Part shown: positions 12,073 to 21,960 of the stretch, piece by piece | Layout: each line of letters begins with the position of its first letter | How positions within the stretch are numbered: position 1 is the first letter of the stretch | Source: Allochromatium vinosum DSM 180 | Lineage (GTDB): Bacteria; Pseudomonadota; Gammaproteobacteria; Chromatiales; Chromatiaceae | Assembly: GCF_000025485.1 (NCBI RefSeq) | Contig: NC_013851.1 | Location: forward strand, 2,523,501 to 2,587,500 | Direction of reading: 5' to 3' | DNA: 64,000 nucleotides | Made by a program: the position numbers and the translations under genes | Notes under the pieces: generated by a model | The model's input: only the letters and a program-made list of their open reading frames with translations | What the model was told of the DNA's origin: nothing | The model's database searches: none

Positions 12073-12098
12073 GGTCACGAAGCACCAGCTTCGTGACC
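12073..12098. repeat. Palindromic element after icd (GAAGC/GCTTC type, copy 1)
   Basis: GGTCACGAAGC (12073-12083), loop ACCA, GCTTCGTGACC (12088-12098) is a perfect 11-bp stem, followed by CCGGA. No T-tract follows, so it is not a standard intrinsic terminator. A related 9-bp palindrome followed by the same CCGGA lies after tonB at 48729-48750, suggesting a small REP-like repeat family. Confidence 0.55.
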
Positions 12099-12146
12099 CC
12101 GGACCCGTAGGAGGCGATGCCTGCGTCACCACCTCCTACAGGGGCC

Positions 12147-12353
12147 TCACACGACGCGATGCACATTGGCTGCGTGCAGTCCTTTCGGCCCCTCACTCAG
12201 CTCGAACTCGACCTTCTGGCCCTCGCGCAGGGTCTTGTAGCCGTCCATGTCGATCGACGAGAAATGGACGAAGACATCCTCCTCACGCCCCTCGGGCTGC
12301 ACGAATCCATAACCCTTCGCGTTGTTGAACCATTTGACGATACCGGTAATCAT
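12147..12353 (-). CDS. cspD: Cold-shock-domain protein, CspD type
   Basis: A 68-residue single cold-shock domain (OB fold) that binds single-stranded nucleic acid. The RNP1 motif is KGYGFV and RNP2 is VFVHF. The segment [23 protein letters not shown] is characteristic of CspD, the stationary-phase inhibitor of replication in E. coli, rather than CspA. The start is supported by GAGGAG 8-13 bases upstream. It stands divergent from clpS-clpA, the same arrangement as in E. coli and many gammaproteobacteria, which supports the cspD assignment. Confidence 0.93.
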   Translation of the reverse strand: MITGIVKWFNNAKGYGFVQPEGREEDVFVHFSSIDMDGYKTLREGQKVEFELSEGPKGLHAANVHRVV

Positions 12354-12403
12354 CGCTTACTCCTCGATAGACTCCACACTTCAGGGTAATGTCGGGATCG
12401 CTG

Positions 12404-12428
12404 GCCGCCTCGGAGCGGCTTTTTGTTT
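12404..12428 (+). terminator. Rho-independent terminator on the + strand upstream of cspD
   Basis: GCCGC (12404-12408), loop CTCGGA, GCGGC (12415-12419), followed by TTTTTGTTTAT. This is a good intrinsic terminator reading rightward. It lies in the cspD/clpS intergenic region, 51 bases upstream of the cspD start. The only rightward gene upstream is icd, so it would end an icd read-through transcript antisense to cspD, or an unannotated small RNA. Read leftward, it forms a hairpin in the cspD leader region. Confidence 0.6.
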
Positions 12429-12608
12429 ATTACGGGACACGCCAGTAGCGACGCACCCGCTCGGGTGGTCCTCTTGCACCCTGGGCTGACTGGCCCGCCG
12501 GCGCTTGAATCCGACGAACGGCACCCTGATTCGGTAGTATAGTGACTTGATTTCCATGGTCAAACGTGCATTGCTTGACTCATCTTCGACGAACACCTCA
12601 AGAAACCC

Positions 12609-12932
12609 ATGACTAACCCTAGATCCGGCGAGGAGCGCGAATCCGGCCTGAGCGTGCAGGAAGCCCGTCCCAAATTGCGCCGACCGCCCCTATATAAGGT
12701 TCTGCTCTTGAACGACGACTACACCCCGATGGAGTTCGTGGTGTTGGTTCTGGAGATCTTTTTTGGTATGAATCGGGAAAAGGCGACCCAGGTCATGCTG
12801 CATGTGCACACACGGGGCGTCGGAGTCTGCGGAGTCTTCACCAAGGACATCGCCGAAACCAAGGTGGCGCAAGTCAACGACTATGCGCGTGGCAATCAGC
12901 ATCCGCTGATGTGCACCATGGAAGAGGCCTGA
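12609..12932 (+). CDS. clpS: ATP-dependent Clp protease adaptor ClpS
   Basis: A 107-residue adaptor that delivers N-degron substrates to ClpAP. The disordered N-terminal tail is about 25 residues. The folded core begins [21 protein letters not shown], containing the conserved DDYTPMEFV substrate-pocket loop. It ends with [22 protein letters not shown], the usual ClpA-binding and C-terminal part. It lies 57 bases upstream of clpA and is almost certainly cotranscribed with it. The divergent neighbour is cspD. Confidence 0.96.
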   Translation: MTNPRSGEERESGLSVQEARPKLRRPPLYKVLLLNDDYTPMEFVVLVLEIFFGMNREKATQVMLHVHTRGVGVCGVFTKDIAETKVAQVNDYARGNQHPLMCTMEEA

Positions 12933-12989
12933 ACCGCGTCCACGACTGAAAGACCGCTTTATCGTTGAATCAACCCTTGGTACAGGCCG

Positions 12990-15257
12990 ATGCTGAGCAA
13001 AGAACTCGAATTCACGCTGAACCGGGCCTTCAAGGAGGCTCGGGCCAAGCACCACGAATACATGACCGTGGAGCACATGCTGCTGTCGCTGCTCGACAAC
13101 CCGACCGCCGCCAAGGTGTTGCGAGCCTGCGGCGCGGATGCCGAGCGGTTGCGCCGCGAGATCGCGACCTTCATCGAGGAGACCACGCCGCTGATCCCGC
13201 CCAACGAGGAGCGCGACACCCAGCCGACGCTCGGGTTCCAGCGCGTGCTCCAGCGGGCCGTCTTCCATGTCCAGTCGGCGGGCAAGAAGGAAGTGACTGG
13301 CGCCAATGTGCTGGTGGCGTTGTTCAGCGAACAGGACTCCCAGGCCGTCTATCTGCTCAATCAGCAGGACGTGACCCGGCTCGACGTGGTCAATTACATC
13401 TCGCACGGCATCTCCAAGGTGCCGGGTGAGAATCGTGACGAAGACGGTCATGGCGGCGGCGAGGCCGATGAGGCACGCGGCGAGGAGAAGGAAGGCGCCA
13501 GCCCGCTGGAGAGCTTCACCACCAATCTCAACGAGCTGGCGCGTCAGGGGCGGATCGATCCGCTGATCGGGCGCGCGCCCGAGGTCGAGCGCACCATCCA
13601 GATCCTGTGCCGGCGGCGCAAGAACAATCCGCTGTTCGTCGGCGAGGCTGGCGTGGGCAAGACGGCGATCGCCGAGGGGCTGGCCAAGAAGATCGTCGAT
13701 GGCGAGGTGCCGGAAGTGCTGGCCAATGCCGTGATCTATTCACTGGATCTCGGCGGTCTGGTGGCCGGGACCAAGTATCGCGGCGACTTCGAGAAGCGGC
13801 TCAAGGCGGTGCTCGCCCAGCTCAAGCGCCAGCCGCACGCCATCCTCTTCATCGACGAGATCCACACCATCATCGGCGCCGGTTCGGCCTCGGGCGGGGT
13901 GATGGATGCCTCCAACCTCATCAAGCCGGTGCTGGCCTCGGGCGACCTGCGCTGCATCGGCTCGACCACCTATCAGGAATATCGCGGCATCTTCGAGAAG
14001 GACCGGGCGCTGGCGCGTCGCTTCCAGAAGATCGACGTCGAAGAACCCTCGGTCGAGGAGACCGTCGAGATCCTCAAGGGCCTGAAATCGCGCTTCGAGG
14101 CCCATCATCAGGTCAGCTACACCCAACCGGCGCTGCGCGCGGCGGCCGAGCTCTCGGCGCGTCACATCAACGACCGCCATCTACCCGACAAGGCGATCGA
14201 CGTCATCGACGAGGCCGGCGCCCATGTGCAGCTCATGGCCCCGTCCAAGCGCAAGAAGCGCATCGATGTCGCCGACGTCGAGGCGATCGTGGCCAAGATC
14301 GCGCGCATCCCACCCAAGCGGGTGTCGGCCTCGGACGCCGAGTCGCTCAAGAATCTCGACCGCGATCTCAAGATGGTGGTCTATGGCCAAGACGCGGCCA
14401 TCGATGCCCTGACCTCGGCGATTCGCATGAACCGCTCCGGGCTGGGTCACGAGGAAAAGCCGATCGGTTCGTTCCTGTTCACCGGGCCGACGGGTGTGGG
14501 CAAGACCGAGGTCACGCGCCAGCTCGCGCGCATCCTGGGCATGGAGCTGCTGCGCTTCGATATGTCCGAGTACATGGAGCGGCACACCGTCTCGCGGCTG
14601 ATCGGCGCCCCGCCCGGCTATGTCGGTTTCGATCAGGGCGGGCTGCTGACCGAGCAGATCAACAAGCATCCGCATGCCGTGCTGCTGCTCGACGAGATCG
14701 AGAAGGCGCATCCCGATGTCTTCAACCTGCTGTTGCAGGTGATGGACCACGGCACCCTGACCGACAACAACGGACGCAAGGCCGATTTCCGCAACGTGGT
14801 GCTGGTGATGACCACCAATGCGGGCGCCGAGGAAACCTCGCGCCGTTCGATCGGCTTCACCGAGCAGAACCACGCCACCGACGGCATGGAGGCACTCAAG
14901 CGCTACTTCACGCCCGAGTTCCGCAACCGGCTCGATAGCATCGTCCAGTTCGGCCCGCTCGGCGAGGACACCATTCTCAACGTGGTCGACAAGTTCATCT
15001 TCGAGCTGGAGCAGCAACTCGAAGAGAAGAAGGTCGCGCTGACCATCGACCAGGATGCGCGCCGCTGGCTGGCCGACACCGGCTATGACCCCAAGATGGG
15101 CGCGCGGCCCATGGCGCGCATCATCCAGCAGCACATCAAGAAGCCGCTGGCCAATGAGCTGCTGTTCGGCGATCTGGTGGGCGGCGGCTCGGTGCGGGTC
15201 TTCATCCAGGACGGTCAGGTCGCCTTCGAGATCAATGGCGAGGTGCGCGAGCTCTGA
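12990..15257 (+). CDS. clpA: ATP-dependent Clp protease ATP-binding subunit ClpA
   Basis: A 755-residue AAA+ unfoldase that feeds substrates into ClpP. The N domain ([18 protein letters not shown] onward) is followed by an acidic linker. AAA-1 has Walker [14 protein letters not shown] and Walker [12 protein letters not shown]-2 has Walker [14 protein letters not shown] and Walker [14 protein letters not shown]. The ClpP-docking IGF loop is visible as RRSIGFTEQ. The length matches E. coli ClpA (758), and the absence of the long ClpB middle coiled coil excludes ClpB. clpP is not in the window. Confidence 0.97.
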   Translation: MLSKELEFTLNRAFKEARAKHHEYMTVEHMLLSLLDNPTAAKVLRACGADAERLRREIATFIEETTPLIPPNEERDTQPTLGFQRVLQRAVFHVQSAGKKEVTGANVLVALFSEQDSQAVYLLNQQDVTRLDVVNYISHGISKVPGENRDEDGHGGGEADEARGEEKEGASPLESFTTNLNELARQGRIDPLIGRAPEVERTIQILCRRRKNNPLFVGEAGVGKTAIAEGLAKKIVDGEVPEVLANAVIYSLDLGGLVAGTKYRGDFEKRLKAVLAQLKRQPHAILFIDEIHTIIGAGSASGGVMDASNLIKPVLASGDLRCIGSTTYQEYRGIFEKDRALARRFQKIDVEEPSVEETVEILKGLKSRFEAHHQVSYTQPALRAAAELSARHINDRHLPDKAIDVIDEAGAHVQLMAPSKRKKRIDVADVEAIVAKIARIPPKRVSASDAESLKNLDRDLKMVVYGQDAAIDALTSAIRMNRSGLGHEEKPIGSFLFTGPTGVGKTEVTRQLARILGMELLRFDMSEYMERHTVSRLIGAPPGYVGFDQGGLLTEQINKHPHAVLLLDEIEKAHPDVFNLLLQVMDHGTLTDNNGRKADFRNVVLVMTTNAGAEETSRRSIGFTEQNHATDGMEALKRYFTPEFRNRLDSIVQFGPLGEDTILNVVDKFIFELEQQLEEKKVALTIDQDARRWLADTGYDPKMGARPMARIIQQHIKKPLANELLFGDLVGGGSVRVFIQDGQVAFEINGEVREL

Positions 15258-15565
15258 ACGATCCGGGCCCGGACGCGGCGCTTGACCGATCCGGGTCCGC
15301 TCTCGGCTGCCTGGCCAAACGCGACCTGGATCACACCTTCCATCGCTCTACCATGATAATTGTGGTCCGACGCCCTGAATTCCTGCCAAAATACCCTCAT
15401 TTGCACCCAATTGGTGCCCGGAGCGCACCCGGTTCGCGCCTGTAGCGGCACCATGATCTCATGTGCGGCCGCTTCCATCGTCTCGTCTGGCCCGAGGTGT
15501 GTTCCTTGGCCCGCCAAGGTCGTGTCGAGACTCAAACACTTCGGTTCGTATAGAAAAGGTTCTGC
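15258..15565. other. Intergenic region between clpA and a chemoreceptor gene
   Basis: This 308-base stretch has no supported gene. It holds two near-copies of GATCCGGGYCCG shortly after clpA (from about 15260 and 15288) and the palindrome GCACC-CAATT-GGTGC (15403-15417), shaped like an NtrC-type enhancer site. No convincing sigma-54 or sigma-70 promoter was found by eye. A purine tract (AGAAAAGG) precedes the chemoreceptor start. Confidence 0.5.
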
Positions 15566-18337
15566 ATGATCGGACAGAGATTCGTTGGCGGCCGCTCGGT
15601 GGCCATGGCCCTGACCTTGGCCGCTGTCGGGGTGATCGCGGTTCTGATGGGCGCCTTCGCCATCGGCGTGGCCCAGTTCAACCACTCGCTCATGGAACGC
15701 AAGGTCATCGCCCAGCTCGAACAGCAGAGCAAGCTGGTGCGCTCCATGCTCGCCAACCATGATTCGGCGCTGCGCGAGGAGGCCCATCGACTGATGGAGC
15801 AACTGGCTGCGCGCTTCGGCTCGGTCTTCACGCTGAACCCCGAAGAGCCGGTGCTGGTCGGCGACCAGATCACCCCGGCGCTCTACGACGGCGAGCGTCG
15901 ACTCACGCTCGACGACAGCGTTCTCGAACGCTTCACCAAGGCCACGGATGCCGTAGCCACGCTCTTCGTGCGTCGTGACAACGACTTCGTGCGTGTCGCC
16001 ACCACACTCCGGGACGAGCAGGGCGAGCGGGCCGTCGGCACCCTGCTCGCCAGCGATCATCCCGCACTCCCGGCGCTGCTCGCCGGAGAGGAATTCATCG
16101 GGCGCGCCACCCTCTTCGGGCGCGATCACATGACTGTCTACCGGCCCATGCTGAACGCACGCCGCGAAGTCATCGGCGCGTTCTTCATCGGACTCGACAT
16201 GACCGCTGGTCTGGACCATCTCAAGCACGAGATCCTGTCGATCCGGATCGGCGAGACCGGCTACTTCTACGCACTGGATGCCCGACCCGGACCGGATTTC
16301 GGGCGTCTGGTCATCCATCCAGCCCAGGAAGGCACCAACATCCTCGACGCCAGGGACGCCGACGGCCGGGCCTTCATCCGCGAGATCCTGGAGCGCAAGG
16401 AGGGCGTGATCCACTATCCCTGGATCAACCGCGAGACGGGCGAGACCGCGCCGCGCATGAAGGTGGTGGCCTACACCCACTTTCCGGCCTGGGACTGGGT
16501 GATCGGCGGCGGTTCCTACGACGACGAGCTGAGCCGCGACAGCGTCCTGCTGCGCAACCTGACGCTCGGCGCCGCCCTGGTCGTGGTGGCGGTGCTGGCG
16601 CTCATCCTCTTCTGGCTGACGCGGCGTCTGGTCGGCCGACCGCTTGGCGAGGCCACGCGGATCTTCGAGCGCATCGGCGCCGGCCATTACGACAACCCGA
16701 TCGACACCACGAGACGCGACGAGATCGGCACACTGTTCGACGCCCTGGCGCGGATGCAGACGAGCCTCGACGCGCGCACCCGCGCCGATGCGCGCATCTC
16801 GGCCGAGGCGCTGCGCATCAAGAGCGCGCTCGACAAGTCCTCGACCAACATGATGGTGTCCGACCGCGACGGAATCATCATTTATGCCAACGAAGCCCTG
16901 CTCCGGATGCTGCGCCTGGCCGAATCCGACCTGAGGCGCGATCTGCCCGAATTCAGTGTCGACAGCCTGCTCGGGAGTCATCTGGACATCTTCCACCGTC
17001 AGCCCGAGCGTCAGCAGTCGATGCTGGCGACACTCCAGAACAATCACCTCGCTCAGGTCCGTCTCGGCGGGCGTACGTTCCGCATGATCTTCAATCCGGT
17101 CATCAATGATCAGGGTGAGCGTTTGGGCACTGTGGTCGAATGGACCGACCGCACCAGTGAGGTCGAGACCGAGACCGAACTGGCGTCGCTGCTGGAGGCC
17201 GCCGTCCAGGGTGATTTCTCGCGCCGCCTGACGCTGGAGGGCAAGACCGGGTTCTTCCACGAACTCGCCGATGGACTCAACCGGCTGGTCGATATCCTCT
17301 CGGCCGGACTGACTGACGTGGCCCAGGTGCTCGCGGCCATCGCTCAAGGTGATCTGAGCCGGCGTATCGAGTCGGACTATGCCGGCACCTTCGGCCGGCT
17401 CAAGGACGACACCAACCTGACGGTCGAGCGTCTGCGCGAGGTCGTCACCGGCATCAAGGAGTCGACCGACGCCATCAATACGGCGGCGACTGAGATCGCC
17501 TCAGGCAACAGCGACCTGTCGATCCGTACCGAGACCCAGGCCGGCACCCTGGAGAAAACCGCGAGCGCCATGGAAGAGCTGAATGCCACGGTCAAACAGA
17601 ATGCCCACAATGCCCAGGAAGCCAATCAGCTCGCCCAGGACTCCAACCGGGTCGCGGCGCGCGGCGGCGAACTCGTCCGGCACGTGGTCGACAACATGGG
17701 GCGCATCCAGGATTCGAGTCGCCAGATCGCCGACATCATCGGCGTGATCGACTCCATCGCCTTCCAGACCAACATCCTGGCGCTCAATGCGGCCGTCGAG
17801 GCGGCGCGTGCCGGCGAGCAGGGACGCGGCTTTGCGGTGGTCGCCGCCGAGGTGCGCAATCTGGCGCAACGCAGCGGTCAGGCCGCCCGCGAGATCAAGA
17901 CCCTGATCGTCGGTTCGGTCGAGCAGGTCGAAGACGGGGTGAAGCTGGTCGAGCAGGCCGGTCAGACGATGAACGAGATCGTCGACTCTTTCCAGCAGGT
18001 GACGACCCTCGTGACTGAAATCGCCGTGGCCAGCCGCCAGCAGAGCAGCGGTATCGAACAGGTCTCGCGCGCCGTGACTCAGTTGGACGAGGTCACGCAG
18101 CAGAACGCCGCCCTGGTCGAGGAAGCGGCGGCGGCGGCTGAGAGTCTGGAGGAGCAGGCGCGGTCACTGGCCAGGGCCGTGGCCCTGTTCCATCTGGACG
18201 GGCAGACGGTCGGCCAGGCGGCGGCCGCCATCGACCGAAGCGCGCCGACGGGTGGCCGTGGGGTCGCGGCGCTGCCGCGACCCGATCAGCGTGCCAGTTC
18301 GAGCAGCGCGTCCAGATCCAGACAGCGCTCGATGTGA
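15566..18337 (+). CDS. Methyl-accepting chemotaxis protein, Cache sensor plus HAMP and PAS-like module
   Basis: A 923-residue chemoreceptor. After an N-terminal membrane helix ([20 protein letters not shown]) comes a large periplasmic Cache3/Cache2-type sensor. It includes [26 protein letters not shown] and ends near [15 protein letters not shown] second membrane helix and HAMP follow. A PAS-like module begins [16 protein letters not shown] and ends with [12 protein letters not shown] second HAMP-like segment ([20 protein letters not shown]) leads to the MA domain, whose tip is [20 protein letters not shown]. The ligand is unknown. Its last 17 codons overlap the 3' end of cobQ on the other strand. 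The PAS-to-MA part closely resembles the receptor at 25404. Confidence 0.92.
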   Translation: MIGQRFVGGRSVAMALTLAAVGVIAVLMGAFAIGVAQFNHSLMERKVIAQLEQQSKLVRSMLANHDSALREEAHRLMEQLAARFGSVFTLNPEEPVLVGDQITPALYDGERRLTLDDSVLERFTKATDAVATLFVRRDNDFVRVATTLRDEQGERAVGTLLASDHPALPALLAGEEFIGRATLFGRDHMTVYRPMLNARREVIGAFFIGLDMTAGLDHLKHEILSIRIGETGYFYALDARPGPDFGRLVIHPAQEGTNILDARDADGRAFIREILERKEGVIHYPWINRETGETAPRMKVVAYTHFPAWDWVIGGGSYDDELSRDSVLLRNLTLGAALVVVAVLALILFWLTRRLVGRPLGEATRIFERIGAGHYDNPIDTTRRDEIGTLFDALARMQTSLDARTRADARISAEALRIKSALDKSSTNMMVSDRDGIIIYANEALLRMLRLAESDLRRDLPEFSVDSLLGSHLDIFHRQPERQQSMLATLQNNHLAQVRLGGRTFRMIFNPVINDQGERLGTVVEWTDRTSEVETETELASLLEAAVQGDFSRRLTLEGKTGFFHELADGLNRLVDILSAGLTDVAQVLAAIAQGDLSRRIESDYAGTFGRLKDDTNLTVERLREVVTGIKESTDAINTAATEIASGNSDLSIRTETQAGTLEKTASAMEELNATVKQNAHNAQEANQLAQDSNRVAARGGELVRHVVDNMGRIQDSSRQIADIIGVIDSIAFQTNILALNAAVEAARAGEQGRGFAVVAAEVRNLAQRSGQAAREIKTLIVGSVEQVEDGVKLVEQAGQTMNEIVDSFQQVTTLVTEIAVASRQQSSGIEQVSRAVTQLDEVTQQNAALVEEAAAAAESLEEQARSLARAVALFHLDGQTVGQAAAAIDRSAPTGGRGVAALPRPDQRASSSSASRSRQRSM

Positions 18338-19854
18338 TCGGCGAGCGCGTCGAGAGCCGCTTCGATGCGCGCCTCGAAGTCGAGACGCGCCGCTTGGGCA
18401 CCGACCTGTTCGAGCCAGTGGGCGCGGAATTCATCGGCACCGAAGATCCCGTGCAGATAGCCGCCCATGACCCGACCGTCGGCGGTGATGGCGCCTTCGG
18501 GGTGCACTTTGCCGGCGCCGTCCTCCAGCCTCAGCCAGGGACGCTCCAGTCCAGGGCCGGTGGTGCGGCCCATGTGCATCTCGTAACCGCTGATCCGGCA
18601 GCCGCTCTGCCGCTCGCGCCCGGCGATCTCGATCAGGCGCTTGTCGGCGCCGATCTCGGTCTCGATGTCGAGCAGGCCCAGTCCGGGCGTCTCACCCGGT
18701 TCGCCTTCGATACCGCGCGGATCGCGCACCACGCGCCCGAGCATCTGGTAGCCGGCACAAAGTCCGACGACCCTCCCCCCGCGCCGCACATGGGCCAGGA
18801 TATCGATGTCCCAGCCCTCGCGGCGCAGCACGTCCAGATCGGCGCGCGTGGCCTTGGAACCGGGCAGGATGACGACATCGGTCTCGGCCGGGATTGGATG
18901 TCCAGGCTCGATCCAGCGCAGATTCACACTCGGCTCGGCGGCCAGCGGATCCATGTCGTCGAAGTTGGCCACGCGCGACAGACGCGGAATGACGACGTTG
19001 AGCGTGCCGCCCGTGGTCTCGGCCGGGCGTTCGAGCGCCAGTGAGTCCTCCGCCGGCAGGCGCGAAGCGCCCTCGAACCAGCGCACCATGCCACGAAACG
19101 GCCAGCCGGTGATTTCGGTGATGGTGTCGCACGCCGGCTCGAACAGCGAGAAGTCCCCACGGAACTTGTTGACCAGATAGCCGACGACCCGGTCGCGGTC
19201 GGCCTGATCGAGCAGGAGCCAGGTGCCGACCAGCGAGGCCATGGTTCCGCCCTTGTCCAGATCGCCGACCACCACCACAGGCACATCGGCGCGTTCGGCG
19301 AAGTGCATATTGGTGATGTCGCAGTGGCGCAGATAGATCTCGGCGCCGCTGCCCGCCCCCTCGACCAGCACCAGATCGGCCTCGGCACAGAGGCGCTCGA
19401 AGGAATCCAGCACCGCCGGCATCAGCCCCTGGCGCATCTCGTGATAGACCCGCGCCGGACAATTGCCGAGCGCACGACCGCGCAGCACGACCTGGGAACC
19501 GATGTTGGTCTGGGGCTTCAGGAGCACCGGGTTCATGTGGATCGAGGGCGGCACGCCGCAGGCGCGCGCCTGGAGCGCCTGAGCGCGTCCGATCTCACCG
19601 CGCGGCTGTTCGCCGTCCGGGCCGGGCGGCACGTCGGTGTCGGCCGTGACAGCGGCGTTGTTGCTCATGTTCTGCGCCTTGAAGGGGCGCACCACCAGCC
19701 CGCGTCGGGTGTAGGCACGACAGAGCCCGGCGACCAGCAGGCTCTTGCCGACGTCTGAGGCCGTACCCTGGATCATCAGAGCGCGCGCACGGCGCGGGCC
19801 GTAGGTGCCGAGCGGGGGGAGTTCGAGACGGATGGTGGGGGCTGAATCGGTCAT
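18286..19854 (-). CDS. cobQ: Cobyric acid synthase
   Basis: A 522-residue glutamine-dependent amidotransferase that amidates four side chains of adenosylcobyrinic a,c-diamide to give cobyric acid. The N-terminal BioD-like P-loop is [20 protein letters not shown], followed by [15 protein letters not shown]. The C-terminal glutaminase domain has the triad cysteine in [14 protein letters not shown] and a late histidine in GYLHGIFG. The start at 19854 has GAGAGAG just upstream; a longer frame to 19920 would run through a hairpin. It lies downstream of bchE on the same strand, 103 bases away, linking cobalamin supply to the B12-dependent BchE. Its 3' end overlaps the convergent chemoreceptor by 52 bases. 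Confidence 0.95.
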   Translation of the reverse strand: MTDSAPTIRLELPPLGTYGPRRARALMIQGTASDVGKSLLVAGLCRAYTRRGLVVRPFKAQNMSNNAAVTADTDVPPGPDGEQPRGEIGRAQALQARACGVPPSIHMNPVLLKPQTNIGSQVVLRGRALGNCPARVYHEMRQGLMPAVLDSFERLCAEADLVLVEGAGSGAEIYLRHCDITNMHFAERADVPVVVVGDLDKGGTMASLVGTWLLLDQADRDRVVGYLVNKFRGDFSLFEPACDTITEITGWPFRGMVRWFEGASRLPAEDSLALERPAETTGGTLNVVIPRLSRVANFDDMDPLAAEPSVNLRWIEPGHPIPAETDVVILPGSKATRADLDVLRREGWDIDILAHVRRGGRVVGLCAGYQMLGRVVRDPRGIEGEPGETPGLGLLDIETEIGADKRLIEIAGRERQSGCRISGYEMHMGRTTGPGLERPWLRLEDGAGKVHPEGAITADGRVMGGYLHGIFGADEFRAHWLEQVGAQAARLDFEARIEAALDALADHIERCLDLDALLELAR

Positions 19855-19876
19855 GCGGTCTCTCTCAAAACGAAGC

Positions 19877-19951
19877 GACCCGCATTCGTCGCCAAAACGA
19901 ATGCGGGTCACATTGGACAAGCGGTAGGGTGCGCATGGCGCACCACCCTAC
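19877..19951 (-). other. Two strong hairpins between bchE and cobQ
   Basis: The first, a perfect 12-bp stem with a 9-base loop (19877-19888 with 19898-19909), lies just before the cobQ ribosome site. The second pairs GTAGGGT (19924-19930) with ACCCTAC (19945-19951) and contains an inner GCGC/GCGC pair; GTAGGGTGCGC-type palindromes recur in many proteobacterial genomes. There is no clear terminator T-tract. Likely roles are mRNA processing or protection between the cistrons, or an inserted palindromic repeat. Confidence 0.55.
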
Positions 19952-19957
19952 ACCGGA

Positions 19958-21640
19958 TCAGGCGACCTCGGCCTGCTTGGACTGGCCGGTGCTGGCGCGC
20001 GCGACGGCTTCCATCTGCTCGTCGGTCATCTGCTCGTCGCCACCGCCGCACGCCTTGGGGCTGCCGCCAGCACAGGCCTGGGGCGCCGCGCCGACCGCGC
20101 TGACGACCGCCGGACGCTTGGCAGGCGGCGCCTTCTTCCAGGCGTTGTGATCCGGCTCGACGATCTTGGAGCGGTCCTTGTCGTACTCGAACTTGATGAA
20201 CTTCTTGAACAGCGGCCCCCAGTAGTTCTGTTTGCCGAGCTGATAGAAGCGACGCTCCATCGCGCTCTTCAGGAACGCCTTGATACAGCCGATCAGATAC
20301 TTGCGGCGGAAGGGATCACGCACCCAGGGATACTGGAAGAACATCCGCCGCATGTAGAAGCGCCGGTAGTTGGCCATGACGCCGTCGAGCAGCTCGGCGC
20401 GGTCGATGTTGTCGGGCTTCATGATCGGCGAGACGAAGTTGTACTTCGAATAGTCGAACACCTCGACCTTGTCGCCCATCTCGGCGAACATGTCCGAGAA
20501 CGGCCAGGGGGTGTACATCGACCAGTTGGCCATGTCCGCGCCCCAGTCCATGACCATCTGATAGGTCTCTTCCAGGGTCTCGCGGGTCTCGTTCTCCAGA
20601 CCGACGATGAACTGCGCCTCGGTGACGATGCCGTTCTTCTGCAGGAGCTGGATGGCGCGCTTGTTCTGCTCGATCGTGGTCTCCTTGACGAAGCGATCGA
20701 GATTGAGCTGTGCCGCCGCCTCGGTGCCGAGCGAGATGTGCACCAGCCCGGCCTTGCGGTAGAAGGGCAGCAGATCCTCGTCGCGCATGACGTCGGTCAC
20801 GCGGGTGTTGATGCCCCAGTGGATGCCCAGGTCGCGGTCGATGAGTTCCTGGCAGAACTCGATGAACATCTTCTTGTTGATCTGGGGTTCTTCGTCGGCG
20901 AGGATGAAGAAGCCCACGCCGTGGACCTTCACCAGCTCTTCGATCTCGTCGACCATGCGCTTGGGATTGCGCACGCGGTAATCGCGCCAGAACTTCCACT
21001 GCGAGCAGAAGCTACAGGTGAAGGGACAGCCGCGCGCCATGTTCGGGGTCGCGACCGGCACGCCGAGCGGGATGTAGATGTACTTCTTCCACTCCAGGAT
21101 GCCCCAGTCCGGCCAGATCGAATCCACGTCCTTGATCGACGGCTCGGCCTCGGTGGCGATCACCTTGCCCGACTCGTCGCGGAAGGCGATGCCGCGCACG
21201 GACTCGCGCTCGTTCGGCCAGCGGCCCTCGTCGATGCAGCGCACCAGATTCAGGGTGACGGCCTCGCCCTCGCCGCGCACGATGGCATCGATCCAGGGCG
21301 CCTCGCCGAGCACCTGCTCGTACATGAAGGTGCCGTGGATGCCGCCGAGCACGGTGATGGCGTTCGGATGTTCTTCCTTGGCGATCTGCAGCACGCGCTG
21401 GGCGGCATAGATCATCGGCGTCATCGCGGTGGTGGCGATGATGTCGGGCTGGGCGGCACGGATCGCCTCGCGCATCTGGTCGTCGTCGAGCTTGTCCACC
21501 AGACCATCGATGAAATGGTAATCTTGATAGCCACCCGACTTCAGATAGCCCGCGATATAGGCGACCCAGGCCGGCGACCAGTTGCCGGCGATGTCGGCGG
21601 CACCGGCGCTATAGTTGGGGTGGATAAAAAGGATTCGCAT
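19958..21640 (-). CDS. bchE: Anaerobic Mg-protoporphyrin IX monomethyl ester cyclase
   Basis: A 560-residue B12-binding radical-SAM enzyme that forms the fifth (E) ring of bacteriochlorophyll without oxygen. The N-terminal cobalamin-binding half starts [21 protein letters not shown] and includes [10 protein letters not shown]. The [4Fe-4S] cysteine motif is [13 protein letters not shown] (CxxxCxxC) near residue 208. The C-terminal part is family-specific ([34 protein letters not shown]) and ends in an Ala/Gly/Cys-rich tail ([15 protein letters not shown]). This is the main evidence that the organism is an anoxygenic phototroph. cobQ follows on the same strand and cobF is divergent. Confidence 0.96.
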   Translation of the reverse strand: MRILFIHPNYSAGAADIAGNWSPAWVAYIAGYLKSGGYQDYHFIDGLVDKLDDDQMREAIRAAQPDIIATTAMTPMIYAAQRVLQIAKEEHPNAITVLGGIHGTFMYEQVLGEAPWIDAIVRGEGEAVTLNLVRCIDEGRWPNERESVRGIAFRDESGKVIATEAEPSIKDVDSIWPDWGILEWKKYIYIPLGVPVATPNMARGCPFTCSFCSQWKFWRDYRVRNPKRMVDEIEELVKVHGVGFFILADEEPQINKKMFIEFCQELIDRDLGIHWGINTRVTDVMRDEDLLPFYRKAGLVHISLGTEAAAQLNLDRFVKETTIEQNKRAIQLLQKNGIVTEAQFIVGLENETRETLEETYQMVMDWGADMANWSMYTPWPFSDMFAEMGDKVEVFDYSKYNFVSPIMKPDNIDRAELLDGVMANYRRFYMRRMFFQYPWVRDPFRRKYLIGCIKAFLKSAMERRFYQLGKQNYWGPLFKKFIKFEYDKDRSKIVEPDHNAWKKAPPAKRPAVVSAVGAAPQACAGGSPKACGGGDEQMTDEQMEAVARASTGQSKQAEVA

Positions 21641-21960
21641 CGTCAGCTCCGGGTTGTCTCATGAAGGGTCGGTCACGGACGCCTCTAAGGACGGCGGCGG
21701 CTCGGCCACAGATAAGGAGAATGCGTCGGTCGCGCCCGTCCAGGCAACCCTGGAGCGACGCGGGGTATCGAGACCCTGGCGCCAGCGCGCGGACCGAATG
21801 GGACTCAAGCGGGCAATGTTACCAACGACTCGCCCGGATCGCCATGCTATAGGTGGCGCGAACCGACGACGCATACGACCGCGATCGCTCTCCGATCACT
21901 TTTTAATCGACGCACCCGCCGGAATCCGGGCGGCGCACTCATCACAACGTAAGAAACCGC
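21641..21960. other. Divergent bchE/cobF intergenic region
   Basis: This 320-base region separates two divergent starts. I looked for a PpsR/CrtJ palindrome (TGT-N12-ACA), an FNR box (TTGAT-N4-ATCAA) and a cobalamin riboswitch B12 box on both strands and found none convincing. No open frame in it shows coding character. It presumably holds both promoters. Confidence 0.4.

Noticed and set aside
12381-12596. 71-codon - strand frame upstream of cspD
   Set aside because: It crosses the AT-rich promoter region and a terminator, has mixed codon use and no ribosome site.
15300-15565. Sigma-54 promoter accompanying the NtrC-like palindrome
   Set aside because: The nearest GG-N10-GC pattern matches only about half of the consensus positions.
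20147-21664. 505-codon frame on the + strand opposite bchE
   Set aside because: Antisense shadow; bchE has clear cobalamin and radical-SAM motifs.
21641-21960. Cobalamin riboswitch, PpsR/CrtJ or FNR site before bchE or cobF
   Set aside because: No B12 box, TGT-N12-ACA or FNR palindrome could be found on either strand by eye.
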